A stretch of DNA of 64,000 nt from contig NZ_QBKH01000004.1 in the NCBI RefSeq assembly GCF_003054045.1, positions 124,001 through 188,000 on the forward strand, written 5' to 3'. Both the position numbers and the translations under genes were made by a program. The DNA comes from Sphingobacterium faecium (GTDB lineage Bacteria > Bacteroidota > Bacteroidia > Sphingobacteriales > Sphingobacteriaceae). The notes under the pieces were generated by a model, which was not told where the DNA came from, searched no databases, and worked only from the letters and a program-made list of their open reading frames with translations. Within the stretch, counting starts at the first letter, position 1. Each line of letters begins with the position of its first letter. Shown in pieces: positions 27,656 through 35,800 of the stretch.

Positions 27656-27692
27656 AAATATGCCTAAAATATATCTTTAGGCATATTTTTTT
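27656..27692. terminator. Bidirectional terminator between the small lipoprotein and XRE genes
   Basis: ATATGCCTAAA pairs with TTTAGGCATAT around a short AT loop, with A and T runs on the two sides. It can therefore serve both convergent genes. Confidence 0.8.
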
Positions 27693-27709
27693 ATAAGATT
27701 ATTAAACGA

Positions 27710-28369
27710 CTAAACCTTTTCAAACTTTCCATACAATTTCCAGTAATACTTAATATCAGGTAAGGAAAACAAACTACTTTTCCAAGAATTAAGGATCAGC
27801 GATATCTGTTCCCCGTTTTGTTCATACTTTCCGATAAAAACTTCCTCTTCAGACAAGAACAGACCTAAATTATGGTGAAGAAGATGAAGAGATTCTATTT
27901 CAATACCTTCAAAAATTAATATACTTTGTTCTTTAACCTCCAATTCCAATGGAGCGGCAATCAATTCTGAAAATTCAATGGCTAAAAACTTATGCTTACT
28001 TTGAATAGGAAGTTGAAGTTGCTCTGCACCCTCTATTTGATTTAACAAATCATTATTATTCATCATAACTTCCCGTGTCAGTAAAGGAATACTTGCTAAT
28101 TTTTTTGTGCTATTTGTTACAATTGCGGGTTCAAAATAATCACTAAAATTTAAAATTTGATTGACGGAAAGATTCTCCTGAATTAAACTTTGAAGCGGAA
28201 TGCCAAAATAATTGGCAATTATCATTACTGTTTCGATTTTAGGTTCAGCTCTCAATTCTTCATAAGACGAAATATTACCCCTACTTAAATTAAATAAATC
28301 AGCAAATGCCTGTTGACTCAATCCTCTTACCTTTCTTAATTTCTTTATATTATTACCAATATTTGTCAT
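27710..28369 (-). CDS. XRE-family regulator with long C-terminal domain
   Basis: This 219-residue protein has an N-terminal Cro/CI-type helix-turn-helix (IKKLRKVRGLSQQAFADLF...RGNISSYEELRAEP, residues 7-60). A C-terminal domain of about 140 residues resembles the sensor part of XRE/LexA-like regulators in layout but lacks a recognisable Ser-Lys protease pair. The start is set at ATG 28369. It is divergently transcribed from the PspA/flotillin operon, across a region with four TGCA-centred palindromic sites. It is probably the operon's regulator; this is inference from position. Confidence 0.75.
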   Translation of the reverse strand: MTNIGNNIKKLRKVRGLSQQAFADLFNLSRGNISSYEELRAEPKIETVMIIANYFGIPLQSLIQENLSVNQILNFSDYFEPAIVTNSTKKLASIPLLTREVMMNNNDLLNQIEGAEQLQLPIQSKHKFLAIEFSELIAAPLELEVKEQSILIFEGIEIESLHLLHHNLGLFLSEEEVFIGKYEQNGEQISLILNSWKSSLFSLPDIKYYWKLYGKFEKV

Positions 28370-28389
28370 TATCAAAAAAAATTAAAATT

Positions 28390-28446
28390 TTTTGCAAAAT
28401 ATTTTTGCAAAAATATTATCTTTATGCAAAGAATATATGCAATATA
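28390..28446. promoter_or_regulatory. Array of four TGCA-centred palindromes, probable XRE operator
   Basis: A perfect 18-bp palindrome (ATATTTTTGCAAAAATAT) lies at 28399-28416. Related sites are centred on GC at 28394/95, 28426/27 and 28439/40. The centre-to-centre spacings are 13, 19 and 13 bases, so the array is symmetric. A possible -7 element (TATCTTTA, 28417-28424) lies inside it. Binding here would control both the regulator and the psp-like operon. Confidence 0.6.
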
Positions 28447-28460
28447 TAAAAAACTAAATT

Positions 28461-28850
28461 ATGTACTTCTCAAAAATTGAAAATTTTATTAGCAATATCG
28501 GATACGATATCTTTTATAAAGATGAAAAAGAAGGTGTGTTCATTATTCAAAATGAATTAGACGGCATTCACAATTTAATTGTAGGCATCGCTAATCCAAT
28601 TTTAATTTTTGAACAATACTTATTTACGATTTCCAATGAAAGTATGGAATTGTTCAAATCACTACTGATCAAGAATAGGGATATGATCCATGGGGGTTTT
28701 GCTCTAACAGAAGATGGTAAAAAAGTAATTTTTAGATATACGCTACAAATCAGCAATATTGATCAAAATGAATTTGATGCTGCAATCAATTCTTTAAGCT
28801 TATTAATAAGTGAGTACTACAATCAGTTAATTAACTTCTCAAAATTATAG
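28461..28850 (+). CDS. YbjN/secretion-chaperone-fold protein
   Basis: This 129-residue protein has the alpha-beta layout of the YbjN/type III chaperone-like fold: a first helix (FSKIENFISNIGY), antiparallel strands (YDIFYKDEKEGVFIIQ), a helix containing FKSLLIKNR, and strands ending before a long final helix. No catalytic residues are visible. It is the first gene of the psp/flotillin operon and ends 2 bases before pspA. YbjN-like genes next to PspA are known from other bacteria. It may stabilise or recruit a partner in the cluster. Confidence 0.55.
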   Translation: MYFSKIENFISNIGYDIFYKDEKEGVFIIQNELDGIHNLIVGIANPILIFEQYLFTISNESMELFKSLLIKNRDMIHGGFALTEDGKKVIFRYTLQISNIDQNEFDAAINSLSLLISEYYNQLINFSKL

Positions 28851-28852
28851 TA

Positions 28853-29563
28853 ATGATGAATATTTTTAAAAGAATTTTCAGGATTGGTCAAGCGGAAATA
28901 CACGCTGTGGTTGAAAAAATGGAAGACCCAATCAAAATGACGGAACAAGGTATCCGCGAAATGAAAGATGATTTAGAACAAGCTTTGGAGGCATATGCCA
29001 AAGTTAAAGCTTTAGCAATTCGTACTAAAAGCAATTTTGAGAAAAAACAAGAAGAATCAAATGTCTTCGAAGGAAAGGCTATTCTCTTGTTGAAAAAAGC
29101 ACAAAATGGAGAACTTCCAATTGATAAAGCTGAAAACTTAGCAAAAGAAGCTCTAGTATTAAAAAATCAATTCATAGCAGAAGCTACAGAATTAGAAAAA
29201 CAAAGTATAATCCATCTTCAATCAGCAGACGAATTGCATAAAAATGTAGATGTTCTCAAGTTTAACATTTCGAAATGGGAAAGCGAATTGGCGACCTTAA
29301 AAGCTCGTGTGAAAGTATCTAATGCCGCTAAAATGGTCAATAAACAATTGGCAAATATTGATTCCAATAGTACCATATCTATGCTAGAACGAATGAAAGT
29401 CAAAGTAGAGGAAGATGAAGCTTTAGCAAAAGCATATGGTGAAATTGCACATGCCAACAAATCGATTATTGATGAAATCAACGAAACAATTTCAAATAAG
29501 GACTCCGTCAATGACGAATTACAAGCTCTAAAATTAAAACTAAAAAACGATGATAAGATTTGA
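28853..29563 (+). CDS. pspA: PspA/IM30 family protein
   Basis: This 236-residue protein starts with NIFKRIFRIGQAEIHAVVEKMEDP, the amphipathic membrane-binding helix and first motif of PspA/Vipp1. It continues as coiled coil to the C-terminus (for example MTEQGIREMKDDLEQALEAY). PspA is an ESCRT-III-like peripheral membrane protein that maintains membrane integrity under stress. Here it sits between a YbjN-like gene and a DUF4177 gene; its stop overlaps the next start by 14 bases. No pspB, pspC or pspF is present, so control is probably through the divergent XRE regulator. Confidence 0.9.
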   Translation: MMNIFKRIFRIGQAEIHAVVEKMEDPIKMTEQGIREMKDDLEQALEAYAKVKALAIRTKSNFEKKQEESNVFEGKAILLLKKAQNGELPIDKAENLAKEALVLKNQFIAEATELEKQSIIHLQSADELHKNVDVLKFNISKWESELATLKARVKVSNAAKMVNKQLANIDSNSTISMLERMKVKVEEDEALAKAYGEIAHANKSIIDEINETISNKDSVNDELQALKLKLKNDDKI

Positions 29564-29741
29564 ATATAAAACAATTAAGATTGAACCTAAAGGTTTTTGG
29601 GGAACAAAACTTGACGAAGCTAAAATCGATGAAATACTGAACGAGCTAGGTAGTCAGGGCTGGGAACTGGTATCCATGCAAGATTTGGAATTGGGAGGAA
29701 ATTCTTGGTCATTTCACTACACATTCAAAAGAGAACTTTAA
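29550..29741 (+). CDS. DUF4177 small protein
   Basis: This 63-residue protein has the DUF4177 pattern: FEYKTIKIE near the start, then LNELGSQGWELVSM and a final strand (WSFHYTFKREL). It overlaps pspA by 14 bases, implying coupled translation. The function is unknown. Its position inside the psp/flotillin operon is unusual and may mark it as a working part of the system. Confidence 0.75.
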   Translation: MIRFEYKTIKIEPKGFWGTKLDEAKIDEILNELGSQGWELVSMQDLELGGNSWSFHYTFKREL

Positions 29742-29755
29742 CAAAAAAACCAATT

Positions 29756-30460
29756 ATGAGCGAATTATTTAACCTACTTTTCAATCCAGTATCCAACGGC
29801 ATTATGACTGTACTGACAGGAATTTCGCTATTATATTGGTTAATTATGTCTTTTGCAGGTGATGGATTACACCTCTTTGATGGTGATGTTGATCTCGATG
29901 GTCATATAGACGCAACTGCTGATGTCACAGATGTGGACAGTTCTCAAGATTTACATCATCATTCAGATACACAGACGCATACAGAACCATCTTTTTTCGC
30001 AAAAGCAATGGATTTCATTAATGTTGGCAAAGTTCCTATTATGATCATCGTTACACTTTTCAAATTTATTGGATGGATCATTACGATCATTTCTTCCATA
30101 TTTTTAAATACTGCCACATGGGGTCTGAAATCAATTTTCATTCTAATACCCATATTCTTCATCACATTTATATTCATGCATTTTTTTACCAAACCATTAG
30201 TAAAACTATTTAACAACATTGGATATCATGGGGAAGAACCAATTGATTTTCTCGGAAGAATGGGAAAAATGAAAGCAACAATAGAAGGTAAAAAATTGGG
30301 GTCAGCAGAATTTTTGATCGAAAGAGATCCTATTCGTCTTTATGTAGAAAGCTTAAATGGGGAAAAAATCGAGTACGGAGATGAAGTCATTATCGTTGAT
30401 GAATCAAAAGACAAAAAAATATATTACGTAACAAAAGAAATAACCATTCACAATATTTAA
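29756..30460 (+). CDS. YqiJ-like OB-fold (NfeD-type) membrane protein
   Basis: This protein of about 234 residues has several membrane helices: about 15-35, then a pair at about 95-150 after an acidic, histidine-rich loop (DGDVDLDGHIDATADVTDVD). A C-terminal OB-fold domain follows from about 160 (GRMGKMKATIEGKKLGSAEF). The start is set at ATG 29756, not an upstream in-frame codon inside the DUF4177 gene. YqiJ and NfeD proteins act with flotillins, and a flotillin gene follows 9 bases later. The Asp/His-rich loop could bind metal; this is a guess. Confidence 0.75.
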   Translation: MSELFNLLFNPVSNGIMTVLTGISLLYWLIMSFAGDGLHLFDGDVDLDGHIDATADVTDVDSSQDLHHHSDTQTHTEPSFFAKAMDFINVGKVPIMIIVTLFKFIGWIITIISSIFLNTATWGLKSIFILIPIFFITFIFMHFFTKPLVKLFNNIGYHGEEPIDFLGRMGKMKATIEGKKLGSAEFLIERDPIRLYVESLNGEKIEYGDEVIIVDESKDKKIYYVTKEITIHNI

Positions 30461-30469
30461 TTATTAACC

Positions 30470-32587
30470 ATGCAGTTACAAACTCTTTTATTTATAGATG
30501 GGATAACAGGTCTCATCCTCTTAATTGTAGGAATTATAGTATTATTAATTTTTGCATTTTTCATTGTATTAAGTGCTTTTTACAAAAAGATTCCACAAGG
30601 AAAAGCAATAGTAAGAACAGGTATTGGGGGGACCAATGTGGCTTTCAATAAAGGGATGTATGTTATTCCTGTTTTTCACAAAATGGAGATTATGGACATT
30701 TCAGTAAAGAAGATCGAAATATCCAGAATGCAGCATGATGGTTTAATCTGTAAGGATAATATTCGTGCTGATATCAAAGTAGCATTTTTCGTTCGTGTCA
30801 ACAAGTCTGTTGATGATGTGATCAGTGTTGCTCAAAATTTGGGATGTGAACGTGCAAGTGATCCCGATACCTTAAAAAGTATTTTTGAATCCAAATTTTC
30901 AGAAGCGCTAAAGACTGTTGGAAAAAAATTCGACTTTATTGAACTATACGAAGCTCGTCGCGAATTTAGAAATGAAATATTAAACATTATAGGAACAGAT
31001 TTAAATGGATACATTCTAGACGATTGCGCAATAGATTATCTAGAACAAACAGAACTAAAATTTTTAAGTCCTGATAATATTTTAGATTCACAAGGTATTC
31101 GTAAAATCACTGAACTTACTGCTGCACAAAATATTCACGCCAATCTAATACGTCGTGACGAAGAGAAAGTAATTAAAAAACAAAATGTTGAAACTCGTGA
31201 GGCAATACTTGAGTTAGATCGCCAATTGGCAGAAAAAGAAGAGAAACAACGTCGTGAAATCGATAACATTAAAGCTCGCGAAGATGCTGAAATAACAAAA
31301 GTTAGAGAAGAGGAACGTCTAAAATCAGAAACTGTTCGGATATCTACTGAAGAGCAATTAGCTATTCAAGAAGAAAATAAGCTTCGCCAGATTATCATTG
31401 CAGAGAAAAATAAACTACGTACTGATGCTGTTGAAACTGAACGCGTGGAAAAAGATCGTGCATTAGAAGAAACGGAGAGAATTCGAATTGTCACATTAGC
31501 ACAAATTGATAAAGAGCGTTCAATTGAAATCGAGAAGAAAAATATTCAAAATGTAATCAAAGAACGTGTTCAACTTGAAAAAGGTGTTGTAGAAGAACAA
31601 CAAGGAGTCAAAGATATCGAGGTGTTCCGTGAAGTTGAACGAAAAAAACAAGCTGGTGTTATTGCAGCATCACAAGAGGCCGAAGAACGTTTAATTTCAA
31701 CTGTTAAAGCGGCTGAGGCAGATAAGATAGCATCTGAACAAAAGGCTGAGCAAGATGTTATATTTGCTGAATCAAGGAGAAAAGTTGCAGAGAAAAAAGC
31801 GCAAGAATTACTAATAGATGCTGATGCGAAAAAAGAAGCATCCGTAAAAGAAGCAGAAGGCCGGAAGATTATTGCAGAAGCACAAGCAAAAGAAGATGCT
31901 GCTTTAGGATTATCGGAGGCTGAAGTCATGATAGCAAAAGCAGAAGCTACCCAAATCCAAGGTACAGCTGAGGCATCTATTATTGAGAAAAAAGCAGAAG
32001 CGAACCGTAAGCAAGGCTTAATGGAAGCAGAGGTAACGCGTGAAAAAGCGATTGCTGAAGCAACAGGAATTCAAGAAAAAGCAGAGGCCATGAAAAAATT
32101 AGATGGTGTTGGAAAAGATCATGAAGAATTTAAGTTACAATTACAAAAAGAAAAAGATATTGAATTGGCCCACATAGGTATTCAAAAAGATATTGCGGCA
32201 TCACAAGCATCTGTGTTAGCAGAAGCTTTAAAAACTGCGAAAATTGATATTGTGGGTGGTGAGACTATGTTTTTCGAAAATATTGTCCGTCAAATATCTA
32301 CTTCCAAAGGTTTTGACCATTTAATCAACAATTCAAAACATGCCACAGACATTAAAAACTCGTTGTTGGGTCCAGATGGAAAAGGTGATCTGGCTGAAAA
32401 AGTGCGTGGCTTAGCGGATAAATATGGGATATCATCCAATGATATCAAAAATCTAACCATCTCTGCTGCTTTGGTACAATTGCAACAAGCAGCCAAAAAT
32501 GCGGACGATAGTGAAGATAGCAATTTCATCAACTCGCTATTTGGCTTAGCCAAAAACTTAGGGATATCCAATAAAAAGTTGATCTAA
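30470..32587 (+). CDS. Flotillin-like SPFH-domain protein (YqiK type)
   Basis: This 705-residue protein has one N-terminal membrane helix (about 12-38), a Band 7/SPFH domain (about 42-230, with IPQGKAIVRTGIGGTNVAFN and FIELYEARREFRNEI), and a very long helical region rich in A/E/K (about 250-590, with repeats such as EAEGRKIIAEAQAKEDA). The end (about 610-705) is a separate segment. It should oligomerise at the inner membrane and form scaffolded microdomains. It is paired with the YqiJ-like gene, as in E. coli yqiJK. Confidence 0.85.
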   Translation: MQLQTLLFIDGITGLILLIVGIIVLLIFAFFIVLSAFYKKIPQGKAIVRTGIGGTNVAFNKGMYVIPVFHKMEIMDISVKKIEISRMQHDGLICKDNIRADIKVAFFVRVNKSVDDVISVAQNLGCERASDPDTLKSIFESKFSEALKTVGKKFDFIELYEARREFRNEILNIIGTDLNGYILDDCAIDYLEQTELKFLSPDNILDSQGIRKITELTAAQNIHANLIRRDEEKVIKKQNVETREAILELDRQLAEKEEKQRREIDNIKAREDAEITKVREEERLKSETVRISTEEQLAIQEENKLRQIIIAEKNKLRTDAVETERVEKDRALEETERIRIVTLAQIDKERSIEIEKKNIQNVIKERVQLEKGVVEEQQGVKDIEVFREVERKKQAGVIAASQEAEERLISTVKAAEADKIASEQKAEQDVIFAESRRKVAEKKAQELLIDADAKKEASVKEAEGRKIIAEAQAKEDAALGLSEAEVMIAKAEATQIQGTAEASIIEKKAEANRKQGLMEAEVTREKAIAEATGIQEKAEAMKKLDGVGKDHEEFKLQLQKEKDIELAHIGIQKDIAASQASVLAEALKTAKIDIVGGETMFFENIVRQISTSKGFDHLINNSKHATDIKNSLLGPDGKGDLAEKVRGLADKYGISSNDIKNLTISAALVQLQQAAKNADDSEDSNFINSLFGLAKNLGISNKKLI

Positions 32588-32601
32588 TTTTTTCTCAAAT
32601 C

Positions 32602-32636
32602 TGTCAACTTGAAAACGGATTGTATTCAAGTTGACA
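32602..32636 (+). terminator. 12-bp perfect hairpin between the flotillin and giant ATPase genes
   Basis: TGTCAACTTGAA (32602-32613) is the exact complement of TTCAAGTTGACA (32625-32636), but no T run follows. It could reduce read-through into the ATPase gene or mark a processing or binding site. Confidence 0.5.
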
Positions 32637-32826
32637 ATTCAATTGTTATCATGAAATTTGTCTATCACACAGTATTTTTCAAAGATAAATTGGATTTTTA
32701 GTGTTATAAATGTACAGTTGACTTCTATATACAACATTCGTAAAGTCAATATAGTAACCTGATATCAAAATAAGTAGAAAACAGAACTCAAAAAAGATTA
32801 AAATAGTCCACGATTATTTTCGAATT

Positions 32827-35800
32827 ATGCAAGAAACACAAGCGAACAACGATACTTTAGACTCTGGATCTTACGAAATTATTAGAAAACGTCTTTTAAA
32901 TCAAAAAGAAACACTTTCTAATAAATTACAATTATTAAATACTTCCAGAAAAGAGGTATTTAATTCGACCAACTTTATATTAAAGGCCAATCAACGTATT
33001 TCAACAGATAATAACTGTGTATCAAGAGGTATTTTGGCTATTGGTAATATTTGCATATTCGGATATAATGTACATTTTGGATTACGAACCGAAATACAGC
33101 TACAGGATGTATTTAGTATCTATTTATTTGAAGATAACCAATTTATTCCACAAGATCTTGATTTCATAAACGATGTAAATTTTGTAAATGATTACCAAAA
33201 TCTATACAAATATTATAGAGATTCGATTTTTTCCAAATTCAGAAAAACGGAGAACTACTTGTATATGATCTTTCAGACCACCAAGAATGAACAGGATCTA
33301 AAAGCGTTTAAATGGTTGATTAAAGATGGGAAATTAATCTACTTAGATGATCGAAGTATACATGAAGTCAAAAAGGCAAATCAACATGAATTTGATTGGA
33401 TAAAAACTACACTTGAAGATCGAAGATTGGGTCGTTTTCCACATATTTCAATATTAGACAAGGTATTTATTGAAGCGATTCATGGTGATATCACATTTAA
33501 AATTGAAAACAATACCGAATCTGGTAAAGGTATTTACTCTGAAAAGGTAAGTAATCTGGATCAACAGCTAGATGATGCAGAATACCATTACGCTGATTTA
33601 GGCAATATGATTGCTCTAAGGATAAAACCCTTTCAAGAAGAATTTCGTGCTTACATTTTCAACTTAAGGACAAAAGAAGTCGTTAATCTAAAGACGCTGA
33701 ATGAATCAGCTATTTTGCTTCCTGATAATCAAGGCATCATATTCTCTAATGGATATTATCTTCAAAATGGCACACATAAAACCTTCGAGAATAACCTCGA
33801 AAATGTTCAGTTTCTAAAAAAAGTAATTTCTCCTAATGGAGAAGACTATCTCTATGTTTTCACACATGAACAGTCGAATACATATATTTTGATGTCTTAT
33901 AATATCATTCAGCAATCTGTAGAAACCCCAATCGTTTGCAATGGATTTACGATATTTAAAGATGGAAGCTTAATCTATTTTCGTACTGAAAACGAAGCGA
34001 CGAGACATCATCAAGTGCAGATATGGGAGACTCCTTACATGGCTGTTCTTAAAGAAAATGAATCTCGCAGAGATGATCCTTTGTACAAAATCGGAAATAA
34101 AGATATTGTTCAAGCGATGTCTGAGGTTCAAGAAGTCATTCAACTGATCAACAAAGAAGATTCCTATGAGGGGCTCTATGAAGATATTCTTAAAAAATCA
34201 AATTCCATTATAGATTCTTACTTCTGGATTAATGATAAGGCACTTCAAAATCTTGGCGAACCCTTAAAACAGATAAAAGAAGTCGCGAACACCGCGATCG
34301 ACGAGTTCGTTAAAGTACAGATTCAGCGTAAACACGCCGAAGAAATTTTAGCGGTTACGGAGAAAAAAATAGAAGATCTTGTTTTTAAAGTCAATAGTTC
34401 GATTTATGAACAGCTAGATCAACTGGTGCACAATTTATCACATACACGTAAATTACAAGGCGAGGTGATTGACTTACGCCATGTAAAATACATAGATAAT
34501 AGTCGGGTAAATGAATTAGAAGATCAACTTCAACATATAGCATCTCATCTTTCTGAGAAAACAATACAGTTTTTATTACAGGAGGCTGCACTTACATCAT
34601 ATGAGCAAAAAGTTATTATCCAAAAGCAAGAAGTCGAAAAAGTAACAAAAGCTATTGATGCCAAAGCTATTGAAGATGGATGTAAAGCGATCTCCAGTGA
34701 TCTGGAATTATTGATTGATATACTTCATAGCTTAAAGATTGAAGACACAACACAGACAACAAGGATCATTGAAAAAATATCCGTTATTTTCGCGTCTTTA
34801 AATGAGGTCCGAGCTCAATTAACACGGAAATTAAATACACTAAAAAGTTCTGAAGCGATTGCAGAATTTTCGGCTCAACTCACTTTGTTAGAACAATCAA
34901 TTGTTAACTATCTGGAATTATCCACTTCAGCAGAAAAAGTTGATGAATATTATACTAAGATTGTTGTCAACTTAGAGGAACTTGAAAGTAAGTTTTCTGA
35001 ATTTGAGGAGTTTGCTTTAAAAATTGCTGATAAGCGTGACGAAATTATTAAAGCCTTCAATGGCAAGCGGGAATCTATTATTGAGCAAGTCAATAAACGA
35101 TCATCTTCTCTGGAACAGATAGCACTACGGGTCCTTAAAAACATTGAGAATAAGGCAAAATCACTATCCACTAGAGAAGATATTCTAAGTTTTTACTCGA
35201 CAGATCTCATGGTTGACAAAATTCGTCAAATTATTGCAGAGCTGAAGACAATACAAGATGTATCTAAAGCTGAAAGTCTTGAGAATTTACTAAAAAAATC
35301 ACAAGAAGATGCACTGCGTATTTTAAGAGATAAGTCCGAACTATTTGTTGAAGGTGAAAATATAATTAAACTCGGCAAAAACAACTTTACAGTCAATAAT
35401 CAGCGTTTAGGTTTAACTTTAATCCGTCGTCAAGATGAGCTATATTATCATTTGACAGGAACCAGTTTTTATCAAAAAGTGACCGCCCAAGAGATCAATA
35501 CTTTTCGGGATATATGGGAACAAGAAATAATTTCAGAAAATAAACTGGTATATCGTGCCGAATATTTAGCATATAAGACCTTCATAGCATCACAATCAGA
35601 AGAGAATTTTAATGCTGAAAAATTTATCAATCAAACCGTAGAACAAAATTATGCAGAATCATATATCAAAGGTGTTCATAATTTTGATGCACTTCAGATT
35701 TATGAGCAGCTTCATATTCTAGGGAAAAAATTAGATTTATTACAGTTTGACCCTGATACTAGAACATATGCCCATTTTTTTTGGCATCAATTGGATCCAT

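Noticed and set aside
31570..31929. 119-codon minus-strand frame opposite the flotillin gene
   Set aside because: It is Ala/Ser-rich antisense of the A/E/K repeat region, a common artefact of coiled-coil genes.
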